DNA from: Deltaproteobacteria bacterium
GTDB lineage: Bacteria; Desulfobacterota; DSM-4660; Desulfatiglandales; Desulfatiglandaceae
DNA length: 17,880 nt
Direction: 5' to 3'
Assembly (NCBI GenBank): GCA_013349725.1
Contig: DUZB01000026.1
Coordinates: 1 to 17,880 of the forward strand
The position numbers were made by a program, and so were the translations under genes. The first letter of the stretch is position 1; each line of letters opens with the position of its first letter. Shown here one piece after another: positions 7,155 to 15,560 of the stretch. Under the pieces are notes generated by a model. It did not search any database. It was not told where the DNA came from and saw only the letters and a program-made list of their open reading frames with translations.

Positions 7155-8356
7155 ACGACAAAATCAATAAAATTGTACTGGCTTATTCCGGTGGTCTGGA
7201 TACTTCGGTTATCCTGAAATGGTTGAAGGAGACCTATCAGTGTCCTGTTGTGGCCTATGCTGCTGATTTAGGCCAGGGGGAAGAACTTAGCGGCATCCGA
7301 GAAAAGGCTTTGAAAACCGGGGCCGATGAAGTGGTTATTGACGATCTGACCGAGGAATTTGTCGAGAATTTCGTATGGCCTGCCCTCAGAGGCAACGCCA
7401 TTTATGAATCGACCTATCTTCTGGGAACATCGCTTGCAAGACCGCTGATCGCCCGGGGCCAGGTAGAGGCGGCCAGGAAAACGGGCGCTGACGCAGTCAG
7501 TCATGGCGCTACCGGAAAGGGGAATGACCAGGTGCGGTTTGAGTTAGCCTACATGGCCCTGAATCCCGAGCTGAAAATTATAGCGCCCTGGAGGACCTGG
7601 GATTTCAGAGGCAGAGAAGACCTCATGGAATATGCCCGTTCCAGGGGCATTCCCGTACCCGTGACCAAAGAGAAACCTTATTCCAGCGATCGCAATCTCC
7701 TGCACATCAGTTTTGAAGGGGGAATCCTGGAAGATACCTGGCGAGAGCCTCCCGAGGAGATGTTTGTGTTGACGGTCTCACCCCGGGACGCACCGGACAA
7801 GGCTACCTACGTTGAGATCGGGTATGAAAAGGGAAACCCTGTTTCTGTGGACGGCGAGCCCATGACCCCTGCGAAACTGCTGGCCTGTCTCAATAAACTG
7901 GGAGGAGAAAACGGCATCGGCAGGGTGGATATGGTGGAAAATCGCTACGTGGGTATGAAATCGCGCGGGGTTTACGAAACACCCGGGGGAACCATTCTGC
8001 GAGTTGCCCATATTGCCATGGAATCGATTACCATGGATCGCGAGGTCATGCATCTCAGGGACGGGCTGATTCCCAGGTATACCGACATGCTTTACAACGG
8101 TTACTGGTTCGCGCCCGAGAGGGAGATGCTCCAGACCCTGGTTGATGAAAGCCAGAAAAACGTGAACGGAGTTGTGCGGTTGAAACTCTACAAAGGCAAC
8201 TGTATCGTTGTGGGAAGAAAATCTCCTTCCTCTCTGTACCATTCGGCCTTTGCCACATTCGAGGGGGATGAGGTCTACAACCAGCAGGATGCCGAGGGAT
8301 TTATCCGCCTGAATGGATTGAGACTGAAGATCCAGCGCCTTTTGCATAACAGCTGA
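7151..8356 (+). CDS. argG: argininosuccinate synthase
   Basis: ArgG joins citrulline and aspartate using ATP to make argininosuccinate. The 401-residue protein has the pyrophosphatase-type loop SGGLDTS (residues 13-19), ADLGQGEE (38-45), [27 protein letters not shown] (118-131) and APWR near 165. The rest is collinear with the family. The start is an unusual TTG at 7151. AAGGGAG lies seven bases before it, no in-frame ATG fits, and the protein begins exactly where homologues do. The TTG overlaps the argD stop as TTGA, so translation is probably coupled. argF, often found next to argG, is not here. The gene is followed by a mobile-type repeat rather than directly by argH. Confidence 0.97.
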   Translation: MNDKINKIVLAYSGGLDTSVILKWLKETYQCPVVAYAADLGQGEELSGIREKALKTGADEVVIDDLTEEFVENFVWPALRGNAIYESTYLLGTSLARPLIARGQVEAARKTGADAVSHGATGKGNDQVRFELAYMALNPELKIIAPWRTWDFRGREDLMEYARSRGIPVPVTKEKPYSSDRNLLHISFEGGILEDTWREPPEEMFVLTVSPRDAPDKATYVEIGYEKGNPVSVDGEPMTPAKLLACLNKLGGENGIGRVDMVENRYVGMKSRGVYETPGGTILRVAHIAMESITMDREVMHLRDGLIPRYTDMLYNGYWFAPEREMLQTLVDESQKNVNGVVRLKLYKGNCIVVGRKSPSSLYHSAFATFEGDEVYNQQDAEGFIRLNGLRLKIQRLLHNS

Positions 8357-8388
8357 CAAACGCTGTAACAGTTTGAAATGAACTAAGG

Positions 8389-8525
8389 TTGATGGTCTTG
8401 TAAAAAGTCCCCAAGGCCGTCACTCCCGCGAACGCGGGAGTCCATAAGCACCTGATGTTCCTGGATTCCCGCGTTCGCGGGAATGACGAAAACGGATTAT
8501 TTTCGACTTTTTACGGGACCATCAA
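8389..8525. mobile_element. MITE-like element, 137 bp, with 21-bp terminal inverted repeats
   Basis: The ends are inverted copies of TTGATGGTC-NN-GTAAAAAGTC (8389-8409 and 8505-8525), identical except for two central bases. Inside lie two 27-bp inverted arms (8418-8444 and 8462-8488) that match each other at 25 of 27 positions. Each arm is itself a hairpin, CTCCCGCG-aa-CGCGGGAG and TTCCCGCG-tt-CGCGGGAA. No reading frame is present, so it would need a transposase supplied in trans. No clean target duplication is visible; TAAGG occurs on both sides, directly abutting on the left but offset by three bases on the right. It sits between argG and argH and may act as a partial transcription stop or as an RNA-stability hairpin. 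Confidence 0.8.
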
Positions 8526-8548
8526 AGTTAAGGAATTCTTCATTTTTC

Positions 8549-8585
8549 CACTTTAGCTCACTTTAGTCACTTTAGATCACTTTAG
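8549..8585. repeat. four copies of CACTTTAG before argH
   Basis: CACTTTAG occurs at 8549-8556, 8559-8566, 8568-8575 and 8578-8585, with spacers of two, one and two bases. The last copy runs into the argH ribosome site. The spacing is too short and the units too small for a CRISPR. It may be slippage-derived or an array of protein-binding sites. Confidence 0.6.
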
Positions 8586-8604
8586 AAGGAGATGAAAACG
8601 TATC

Positions 8605-9984
8605 ATGTCGGTAAAAATGTGGGGTGGACGATTTGCCAAGGAGACGGACGCGCTTGTCAACCGATTTAATTCTTCCATCGGTTTTGATCACAAGCTTCAC
8701 GCCTATGACGTGGATGGCAGCATTGCCCATTGCAGGGTTCTCGCAAGGAAAGATATCATTACCGAAGAAGAAGCCGTGATCATGATCGAGGCCCTCGGAC
8801 AGATCAAAAGGGAACTGGAGCGTGGACAACATCCTTTTACCGACGACCATGAGGATATTCACAGCCTGGTGGAAGAGATCCTTGTGGACAAGATCGGGCC
8901 TCTGGGTGAAAAGATCCATACGGGTCGAAGCAGGAACGACCAGGTTGCCCTGGATGTAAGACTGTATGTCCGGGATGCTGTTCAACAGGTGATCAACCTG
9001 ATCAGGACGAACCAGATTGCCCTGGTTACCCTTGCGGAAAAGAATATGGGTGTGATCATGCCGGGCTATACCCATATGCAAAGAGCCCAGCCGGTTCTTC
9101 TCAGCCACCACCTGATGGCCTATTACGAAATGTTGGGAAGGGATCGTGAACGTTTCGAGGAAAGCCTTAAAAGGGTCATCGTGCTTCCGCTTGGCAGTGC
9201 GGCTCTGGCCGGCACAACGTTTGAACTGGACAGGGATTCCATTGCCAGGGATCTGGGATTTGAGCGGATATCCCGGAACAGCATGGATGCCGTCAGCGAC
9301 CGGGATTTTGTTATGGATTTTCTTTTCAATGCCTCCATGGTCATGATGCATCTGAGCCGTCTGAGCGAAGAACTGGTCCTGTGGTCCACCCAGGAGTTCG
9401 GGTTTGCGATTATTTCAGACAGCTTCTGTACCGGCAGCAGTATTATGCCCCAGAAGAAAAATCCTGATATGCCGGAACTCATACGTGGTAAAACAGGGAG
9501 GGTGTATGGCCATCTCATGGCGCTCCTGACCACATTCAAAGGGTTGCCCCTGACATACAACAAAGATATGCAGGAAGACAAGGAAGCCCTGTTCGATGCG
9601 GCTGATACCGTAACCATCTGCCTCGAAGTCATGTGTCGGCTTTTAGGGGAGATCGATTTTGACAGGGAGCGGCTTGAAAAGGCGGTAAGCCGGGGGCATC
9701 TTGCCGCAACGGATCTGGCCGATTATCTGGTTCGAAAAGGGATTACTTTCCGTGAAGCCCATGAAATCGTGGGCAAGATGGTCCTTTCCGTTATCGATAA
9801 GGGCAAGGAACTGAGGGAACTGACTCTGGAGGAGATGAAAGGGTTCACCAGGCAGATCGGAGAGGATGTGTATGCTTGGCTGGATCCCCTGAAATCGCCG
9901 GGAAGAAGAAATAGCCCGGGTGGAACGGGCCCGGAGAGGGTCAGGCATGAAATTGAGTCGGCAAAGAAGGAGTTAGGCATTTGA
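8605..9984 (+). CDS. argH: argininosuccinate lyase
   Basis: ArgH splits argininosuccinate into arginine and fumarate, the last step of arginine synthesis. The 459-residue protein belongs to the fumarase/aspartase superfamily. It starts with MWGGRF and has HTGRSRNDQVALD (residues 105-117), PGYTHMQRAQPV (153-164) and the signature GSSIMPQKKNPD (277-288), whose serines include the catalytic base. Helical bundles lie between these. The AGAAGGAG ribosome site is about 13 bases from the ATG, slightly long, but no other in-frame start fits. The MITE-like element and the CACTTTAG repeats separate it from argG, so its expression may differ from that of argBDG. Its stop overlaps the next gene as TTGA. 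Confidence 0.97.
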   Translation: MSVKMWGGRFAKETDALVNRFNSSIGFDHKLHAYDVDGSIAHCRVLARKDIITEEEAVIMIEALGQIKRELERGQHPFTDDHEDIHSLVEEILVDKIGPLGEKIHTGRSRNDQVALDVRLYVRDAVQQVINLIRTNQIALVTLAEKNMGVIMPGYTHMQRAQPVLLSHHLMAYYEMLGRDRERFEESLKRVIVLPLGSAALAGTTFELDRDSIARDLGFERISRNSMDAVSDRDFVMDFLFNASMVMMHLSRLSEELVLWSTQEFGFAIISDSFCTGSSIMPQKKNPDMPELIRGKTGRVYGHLMALLTTFKGLPLTYNKDMQEDKEALFDAADTVTICLEVMCRLLGEIDFDRERLEKAVSRGHLAATDLADYLVRKGITFREAHEIVGKMVLSVIDKGKELRELTLEEMKGFTRQIGEDVYAWLDPLKSPGRRNSPGGTGPERVRHEIESAKKELGI

Positions 9985-10439
9985 TCCGGTGGGGAAAAAT
10001 CTTTCTGATTGCCCTTTCATCCGTTCTTGTGTTGTCCTGTTTCGGATGCGGAAAGAAAGGCCCGCCTTTTCTGACGGCGTATCCTGCTCCTCCACGGGTG
10101 GACACCCTGCAGGTTACCTGGAAAGAAGGAATCGTTATCTTGGAAGGAACCGTAAAAGGAGAGGTGCAGGATAAAGAACAGATTACAGGGTGCAGAGTCT
10201 TCAGTGTGTGGTATGCCATCGATAATCCGCCCTGTGAAACATGTCCCGTTGAAATGAAAGGTTTTCAAGAGATCCAGGGAAAAGTGGTGGTCGGCACAAC
10301 GTTCAGGTGCGAAATTGAAAAAGAGAAGCGGACGGGGATCGTCTATTTTCAGGTCAGGCTGCTGGGCAGGGGAGGGGCGGTTGGCCCCCCGTCAGAAATG
10401 GTAAAGATTACTGAGTTAGGCTATGGCAGGAGATCATGA
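9981..10439 (+). CDS. LptM/LppL-like lipoprotein with an extra beta-rich domain
   Basis: This 152-residue product has a lipoprotein signal: a basic MIRWGK start, a hydrophobic core to residue 19, then Cys20 and Cys23. Cys23 is followed by GKKGPPF, matching the CGxKGP motif of small LptM (YifL) lipoproteins, so Cys23 is the likelier lipid-bearing residue. In gammaproteobacteria that lipoprotein gene (lppL/yifL) lies by lysA or dapF, as here. LptM is known to assist the LptD/LptE lipopolysaccharide machine in E. coli. Unlike the ~60-70-residue E. coli protein, this one continues for about 120 residues in a beta-rich, fibronectin-III-like region with Cys71, Cys85, Cys88 and Cys110. A role in LPS export is inferred, not shown. 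The TTG start overlaps argH, with AAGAAGGAG nine bases upstream. Confidence 0.75.
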   Translation: MIRWGKIFLIALSSVLVLSCFGCGKKGPPFLTAYPAPPRVDTLQVTWKEGIVILEGTVKGEVQDKEQITGCRVFSVWYAIDNPPCETCPVEMKGFQEIQGKVVVGTTFRCEIEKEKRTGIVYFQVRLLGRGGAVGPPSEMVKITELGYGRRS

Positions 10440-11686
10440 ATCATTTTCATTATATACAGAATGAGCTTTACTGCGAGAATGTACCTGTATCAAAAATTGC
10501 CCGGGATGTGGGAACGCCCGTCTATATCTATTCCCATGCAACGCTCAGTCGGCATTTTGATGTTTTCGATTCTGCTTTCAAAGGCGTGAATCATCTCACC
10601 TGTTTCTCCATGAAATCAAACTCCAACGGTGCGGTACTGAACGTTTTTTCCCAGCTGGGGGGAGGGGTAGATATTGTTTCGGGAGGTGAGTTGTTCCGGG
10701 CATTGAAGGCCGGAGTGGTTCCTGAAAAAATTGTCTATTCAGGCGTGGGGAAACGGGAGGAAGAACTTGCGTATGCATTGGAATCCGGTATCCTCCTCTT
10801 TAATGTGGAATCAGCCCAGGAAATGCACAGTCTGAACCGGGTTGCCGAAAGAATGGGGAAAAAGGCGAAAATCGCCCTCCGGGTCAACCCTGATGTGGAT
10901 CCCAAGACCCATCCCTATATTTCCACCGGATTAAAGGAGAATAAATTTGGCGTCAGCATCAAGGATGCCGTAGAGCAGTATTCGGTTGCGTCGGGCCTCA
11001 AAGGCCTTCAGGTGGCCGGGGTGTCCTGCCATATCGGATCGCAGCTTACCAGCATCAGTCCGTTCGTCGATGCCCTGAAAAAATTGAAGGATCTGATTGA
11101 ACGGTTGACTCGTTTGGGCATGCGGATCGACTATCTTGATCTGGGGGGTGGGCTTGGGATTACCTATGAGGACGAATCTCCTCCTCCACCTACGGAATAT
11201 GCCGCGGCGATCCAGGCCGAACTTGGAGAAACAGGCCTCACATTGATTCTGGAGCCCGGCCGCGTGCTTGTGGGAAATGCGGGAATCCTTGTTGCGGAGG
11301 TTATTTACACCAAGATCAGTGATGACAAGATCTTTTTTGTGGTAGACGCGGCCATGAACGACCTCATGCGGCCGAGCCTTTATAACTCATATCACGAAAT
11401 CAGACCGGTTCGGGTTACCGGCAGGAAAAAGGTGAAGGCGGACATCGTAGGCCCGATCTGCGAATCCGGGGACTTCCTTGCCAAAAACAGGGAAGTGGCG
11501 GCATTTGAACCGGGAGAACTGTTGGCGGTAATGAGTGCGGGCGCCTATGGTTTCAGTATGTCGTCCACCTACAACTCCAGGCCTCGTGCCTGCGAAGTGA
11601 TGGGTAAGGGCGACCGCTTTTCCGTCATACGGGAGAGGGAGAAAATGGAAGACCTGATTCACGGGGAAAAGGTCCCTGATTTCTAA
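10436..11686 (+). CDS. lysA: diaminopimelate decarboxylase
   Basis: LysA converts meso-diaminopimelate to lysine with PLP. The 416-residue protein has an alanine-racemase-type barrel with PLP Lys60 in CFSMKSNSN, where many relatives read AVKAN. It then shows SGGELFRALKAG (residues 82-93), NPDVDPKTHPYISTG (151-165), SCHIGSQL (197-204), LDLGGGLGI (234-242) and EPGR (273-276). The C-terminal domain has CESGDFLAK (342-350), with the active-site cysteine, and AGAYGFSMSSTYNSRPR (368-384). The ATG overlaps the stop of the lipoprotein gene as ATGA, with AGGAG just before it. The SMK variation is conservative. Confidence 0.96.
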   Translation: MNHFHYIQNELYCENVPVSKIARDVGTPVYIYSHATLSRHFDVFDSAFKGVNHLTCFSMKSNSNGAVLNVFSQLGGGVDIVSGGELFRALKAGVVPEKIVYSGVGKREEELAYALESGILLFNVESAQEMHSLNRVAERMGKKAKIALRVNPDVDPKTHPYISTGLKENKFGVSIKDAVEQYSVASGLKGLQVAGVSCHIGSQLTSISPFVDALKKLKDLIERLTRLGMRIDYLDLGGGLGITYEDESPPPPTEYAAAIQAELGETGLTLILEPGRVLVGNAGILVAEVIYTKISDDKIFFVVDAAMNDLMRPSLYNSYHEIRPVRVTGRKKVKADIVGPICESGDFLAKNREVAAFEPGELLAVMSAGAYGFSMSSTYNSRPRACEVMGKGDRFSVIREREKMEDLIHGEKVPDF

Positions 11687-11710
11687 GCATGGCATGCCGA
11701 GGCAAAAACA

Positions 11711-12532
11711 GTGGAAGCGATCGAATTCTGGAAAATGAGTGGAAGCGGCAACGATTTCATTGTTGTTGACAACAGGGACGGCGTCATACAGGAAAAAGAG
11801 ATGGGCCGTCTTGTAGAACGGGCCTGTCGAAGACGAAAGTCTGTAGGCGCTGATGGAATGATCTTTGTTGTGAAATCAGAAAAATATGATTTCGCATGGC
11901 GATTTTTCAACGCCGACGGGGGGGAGGTTGATATGTGCGGCAACGGGGGACGCTGTGTTTCCCGCTTCGCTTTTTTGAAGGGAATTGCAGGGCGGAAAAT
12001 GACCTTCAGCACCATGGCGGGGCCTGTTTCCGCGGAAGTGAACGGACGGATCGTGAAGATCCTGATGCCCGCGCCCACCGGTTTGAAGCTTGATGTTGAT
12101 CTGGAATTTCTAAAAGGATGGAAGAGCTGTGATTTTATCAATACGGGAGTCCCTCACACGGTTCTGAGCGTGGAGGATCTGACGAACCACCCTGTGACGG
12201 AGCAGGGTCGGATTGTCCGATTTCACAACCGATTTGCTCCCGAGGGGACTAACGTCAATTTTGTCATGAAAACAGGATTAAATGAACTGGCTATCAGGAC
12301 CTATGAACGGGGAGTTGAAGATGAGACCCTGGCCTGTGGGACAGGCGCCATTGCAAGCGCTCTGGTGGCTTCCGCAAAAGAAATGGTCCAGTCCCCGGTC
12401 AAGGTGAAGACCCGGGGCGGCGACGAATTGACCATCTATTTCAGCCGAAAAGGTGATTCCTTTGATCAGGTATGGCTTGAAGGAAACACTTCCATCATAT
12501 ATACGGCCTCACTCCACGATGAAGCTCTTTGA
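11711..12532 (+). CDS. dapF: diaminopimelate epimerase
   Basis: DapF interconverts LL- and meso-diaminopimelate without a cofactor, supplying peptidoglycan and LysA. The 273-residue protein starts with the typical FWKMSGSGNDFIVVD. It carries both catalytic cysteines: Cys76 in DMCGNGGRC and Cys209 in ACGTGAIA. Other family blocks are VGADGM (residues 45-50), FFNADGGE, NTGVPHTV and APEGTNVNFV. The start is GTG, with GAGG eight bases upstream; the ATG at residue 9 would cut off the conserved first strand. It follows lysA by 24 bases, a gap containing the palindromic word GCATGGCATGC. Confidence 0.95.
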   Translation: MEAIEFWKMSGSGNDFIVVDNRDGVIQEKEMGRLVERACRRRKSVGADGMIFVVKSEKYDFAWRFFNADGGEVDMCGNGGRCVSRFAFLKGIAGRKMTFSTMAGPVSAEVNGRIVKILMPAPTGLKLDVDLEFLKGWKSCDFINTGVPHTVLSVEDLTNHPVTEQGRIVRFHNRFAPEGTNVNFVMKTGLNELAIRTYERGVEDETLACGTGAIASALVASAKEMVQSPVKVKTRGGDELTIYFSRKGDSFDQVWLEGNTSIIYTASLHDEAL

Positions 12533-12584
12533 TGATGCAGGAACTTGGCGATCTTTTCAAAAACACTGAAAAAAGGAGGGTATC

Positions 12585-13457
12585 ATGTTTAAAGGATCTA
12601 TCGTTGCTATCGTGACGCCTTTTAAAAATGGAGAGGTGGATGAAGACGCATATCGCAACCTTATTGAATTTCAGATTGAAAACGGGACCAGCGCCATTGT
12701 CCCCTGTGGAACAACCGGTGAATCGGCAACCCTGAACCATAAGGAACATGCCCGCGTAATCGATATTGCTGTTGAGGCTGTGAATAAACGGGTCCCGGTC
12801 ATCGCAGGGACCGGCGGAAACAGCACTCAGGAGGCCATTGAGCTGACGAAACACGCCAAGGAAGTGGGCGCGGATGCCACGTTACAGGTGACTCCATACT
12901 ACAACAAACCCACGCAGGAAGGGCTTTATCAGCATTTCAGCGCCATTGCAAAAGCGGTTCCCCTTCCACAGGTCCTCTACAATGTTCCGGGAAGGACCGG
13001 TGTCAACATGCTCCCCGAGACAGTCGCGCGATTAGCCGAGCTGCGGGAAATGGTGGCAATCAAGGAGGCATCGGGCAATCTGGCACAGATGGCCGAAATC
13101 ATCAATCTGGCCGGAGATAAAATCACACTCCTTTCAGGGGATGATAATATCACGCTTCCTGCCCTGGCCATCGGGGGAAGAGGGGTGATCTCTGTAGTCG
13201 CCAACATTGTCCCGAAAGACACTTCCGATCTTGTCAGGTTCTGGGAGGAAGGCAAAATCCAGGAGGCCAGGGCGCTTTTTTTCAAACTTTTCCCTCTGTG
13301 CCAGGCCATGTTTCTTGAAACCAACCCCATTCCCGTGAAGACCTCGGTTGCCCTGATGGGAATGAGCCAGGATGAAATGAGATTGCCGATGTGCGCCATG
13401 GCGCCATCCAATCTGGAAAAATTGAAAAAGGCGCTTGGCGCATACGGACTTATTTAA
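12585..13457 (+). CDS. dapA: 4-hydroxy-tetrahydrodipicolinate synthase
   Basis: DapA condenses pyruvate with aspartate semialdehyde, the first committed step to DAP and lysine. The 290-residue TIM-barrel protein has VPCGTTGESATL (residues 39-50), GTGGNSTQEAIELT, TPYYNKPTQEGL (103-114), LYNVPGRTG with Tyr132, and Schiff-base Lys160 in VAIKEASGN. SGDDNITLP and GVISVVANI follow, as in the family. The ribosome site AAGGAGGG is close to consensus and the best in the cluster, so strong translation is expected. The 52-base gap after dapF shows no clear promoter. Some relatives act on other 2-oxo acids (NanA, KDG aldolase), but the setting among dapF and dapB settles the call. Confidence 0.96.
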   Translation: MFKGSIVAIVTPFKNGEVDEDAYRNLIEFQIENGTSAIVPCGTTGESATLNHKEHARVIDIAVEAVNKRVPVIAGTGGNSTQEAIELTKHAKEVGADATLQVTPYYNKPTQEGLYQHFSAIAKAVPLPQVLYNVPGRTGVNMLPETVARLAELREMVAIKEASGNLAQMAEIINLAGDKITLLSGDDNITLPALAIGGRGVISVVANIVPKDTSDLVRFWEEGKIQEARALFFKLFPLCQAMFLETNPIPVKTSVALMGMSQDEMRLPMCAMAPSNLEKLKKALGAYGLI

Positions 13458-13474
13458 ACGCGGAATGCGGAATA

Positions 13475-13508
13475 ACGAATTACGAATTACGAATTACGAA
13501 TTACGAAC
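13475..13508. repeat. period-7 tandem repeat (ACGAATT) before dapB
   Basis: ACGAATT is repeated four times without interruption (13475-13502), followed by ACGAAC. A run of seven G's (13511-13517), serving as the dapB ribosome site, comes just after it. A 69-codon frame through the repeat (13391-13600) is an artefact of the repeat. Confidence 0.75.
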
Positions 13509-13523
13509 AAGGGGGGGATGGCC

Positions 13524-14327
13524 ATGGTCAATGCCATTGTTGCAGGAGCTGCAGGGCGTATGGGAAGGCGGATCATCCACATGATTTACCAGAATCCTGA
13601 GACAACCCTTGTGGGCGCTTTTGAACGACCCGGGCACCCTGATCTCCACGAAGATGCGGGGATTTTGGCAGGAGTGGGAGAGCTCGGCGTGAAGATTCAG
13701 GAATCCCTTGAGGAAGTGATGGCCAAGGGGGATGTCCTCATCGACTTTACCGCGCCGGAGGCCACCCTGAATAATATGCGTGTATGTTCCAGTCACGGGT
13801 TGTCTGCCGTTATCGGAACCACGGGCATTTCCGGAAAAATGCTGCAGGAACTGGAAACCCTTGCCAAAAAAACCCGATGCGTTTTTTCCCCTAACATGAG
13901 CGTGGGGGTCAATGTCATGTTCAAGATTGCGGGGGAGATGGCCCGGATTCTTGGGGATGATTACGACATGGAAATCCTGGAAGTGCATCATCGGCTCAAA
14001 AAGGACGCCCCGAGCGGGACCGCCATGAAACTGGCAGGGGTGCTGGCCGATGCTGTTGGGAGGGATCTGGACAAGGTTGGAGTATATGAACGGAAGGGAA
14101 TAATCGGTCAGAGAACCGATGCGGAGATTGGCATACAGACCTGGAGAGCCGGGGATATCACAGGTGAACACACGGTGATGTTCGGAGGCATTGGGGAAAG
14201 GCTGGAATTGACGCACCGGGCGCACAACAGGGACAACTTTGCGCGTGGAGCTGTAAGGGCAGCCCTTTGGATTGTCGGGCAACCTGACGGGCTCTATGAC
14301 ATGCAGGATGTGTTGGGACTCAGATGA
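13524..14327 (+). CDS. dapB: 4-hydroxy-tetrahydrodipicolinate reductase
   Basis: DapB reduces the DapA product to tetrahydrodipicolinate with NAD(P)H. From this start the protein has 267 residues. It has the nucleotide loop GAAGRMG (8-14) and FER at the end of the second strand, as in the dual-cofactor E. coli enzyme. It also has IDFTAPEATL, IGTTGIS and the active-site block EVHHRLKKDAPSGTA (153-167). An ATG at 13518 would add two residues, but it directly abuts the AAGGGGGGG ribosome site. The ATG at 13524 is spaced by six bases, so I prefer it. The G7 run in the ribosome site could vary in length and tune translation. Confidence 0.96.
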   Translation: MVNAIVAGAAGRMGRRIIHMIYQNPETTLVGAFERPGHPDLHEDAGILAGVGELGVKIQESLEEVMAKGDVLIDFTAPEATLNNMRVCSSHGLSAVIGTTGISGKMLQELETLAKKTRCVFSPNMSVGVNVMFKIAGEMARILGDDYDMEILEVHHRLKKDAPSGTAMKLAGVLADAVGRDLDKVGVYERKGIIGQRTDAEIGIQTWRAGDITGEHTVMFGGIGERLELTHRAHNRDNFARGAVRAALWIVGQPDGLYDMQDVLGLR

Positions 14328-14369
14328 GCTGCAGCCCTTGGAAAAAACCACGGAACTTATGGGGATAAA

Positions 14370-15539
14370 ATGAAGAGATTTGAAAAAGCCGAACGTCTAA
14401 GACAACTTCCACCCTATCTTTTTAAAGAGATCGATCGAAAAAAAGCGGAAGTCAGGTCAAGGGGAGTAGACATTATCGACCTGGGGGTGGGTGATCCGGA
14501 TCTTCCCACCCCCGAACATATTGTCAGGGCGCTGAAGAGGGCTGCCGATGATCCGGCAAACCACAGATATCCGTCCTATTCAGGCCTGAACACCTTCAAG
14601 GAAACGGTGGCGGAATGGTACAGGGAAAGGTTCGGAGTGGTTCTGGACGCTTCCACGGAAGTGGTATCCTTGATCGGGAGCAAAGAGGGGATTGCCCATT
14701 TCCCTCTTGCTTTTATCAATCCCGGTGATCTGGCGCTGGTCCCCAGTCCGGCCTATCCCGTCTACAACATCGCGACCATTTTTGCCGGGGGCGAGTCATT
14801 TTTCATGCCCCTGTTGAGTGAAAACAGGTTTCTCCCGGACCTGAAAAGCATTCCTGAAGAGATAGCCGTCCGGGCTAAAATCCTGTTCATCAATTATCCG
14901 AACAACCCGACTTCCGCCATTGCCGATCTGGATTTTTTCAAGCAAGTCGTGGCTTTTGCAAAAAAGTACGATATTCTGGTCTGCCATGACGCGGCCTATA
15001 CGGAGATGGCCTTTGACGGATACCGTCCCCCCAGTTTTTTAGAGGCAGAGGGGGCGAAGGAAGTGGGTATAGAATTCCACTCGCTCTCCAAGACCTATAA
15101 TATGACCGGTTGGAGAATAGGATTTGCCGTGGGCAATCCCATTGCCGTGGAGGGATTGGGGGCCATCAAGAGCAATATAGACTCAGGCGTTTTTCAGGCG
15201 GTTCAAGTGGCCGGCATCGAGGCCATAAAGGGGGATCAGGCCTGCGTGGAGGAAATGAGCCGGATCTATACGGAACGTCGGGACGTGATGGTCAGGGGGC
15301 TCCGTGATTCGGGCTTTGAGGTGGAGACGCCAAAAGCGACCTTTTATCTCTGGATAAAAGTTCCCGAAGGATATAGCTCGGCTCAACTGGCGACGCGGCT
15401 ATTGGAAGAAGCGGGTCTGGTGGTCACACCAGGCAACGGCTTTGGAAAACCGGGAGAGGGGTACTTCCGTATGGCCCTTGCCCAGAAGAAGGAACGGCTT
15501 GAGGAGGCAGTGCAAAGACTCAAGAAAATGGAATTTTGA
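14370..15539 (+). CDS. dapL: LL-diaminopimelate aminotransferase (DapL type)
   Basis: DapL converts tetrahydrodipicolinate straight to LL-DAP using glutamate, replacing the succinylase or acetylase steps (DapD, DapC, DapE). The 389-residue class-I/II PLP aminotransferase begins [20 protein letters not shown], a sequence typical of DapL from this group. It has [13 protein letters not shown] (residues 36-48), [32 protein letters not shown] (174-183), CHDAAYTEM and the PLP lysine Lys241 in [17 protein letters not shown] lies five bases before the ATG, and the gap after dapB is 42 bases. General aspartate or alanine aminotransferase is possible on sequence alone. The direct link to dapA-dapB-dapF-lysA makes DapL much the best call. 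Confidence 0.88.
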   Translation: MKRFEKAERLRQLPPYLFKEIDRKKAEVRSRGVDIIDLGVGDPDLPTPEHIVRALKRAADDPANHRYPSYSGLNTFKETVAEWYRERFGVVLDASTEVVSLIGSKEGIAHFPLAFINPGDLALVPSPAYPVYNIATIFAGGESFFMPLLSENRFLPDLKSIPEEIAVRAKILFINYPNNPTSAIADLDFFKQVVAFAKKYDILVCHDAAYTEMAFDGYRPPSFLEAEGAKEVGIEFHSLSKTYNMTGWRIGFAVGNPIAVEGLGAIKSNIDSGVFQAVQVAGIEAIKGDQACVEEMSRIYTERRDVMVRGLRDSGFEVETPKATFYLWIKVPEGYSSAQLATRLLEEAGLVVTPGNGFGKPGEGYFRMALAQKKERLEEAVQRLKKMEF

Positions 15540-15560
15540 CTCGTCACATAAAAGCAACCC

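Noticed and set aside
8549..8585. CRISPR array
   Set aside because: Units are 8 bases with spacers of 1-2 bases, far too short for CRISPR; no cas genes.
13391..13600. 69-codon frame spanning the dapA end and dapB start
   Set aside because: Its core is the translated ACGAATT repeat; both flanks are clear shadows of dapA and dapB.
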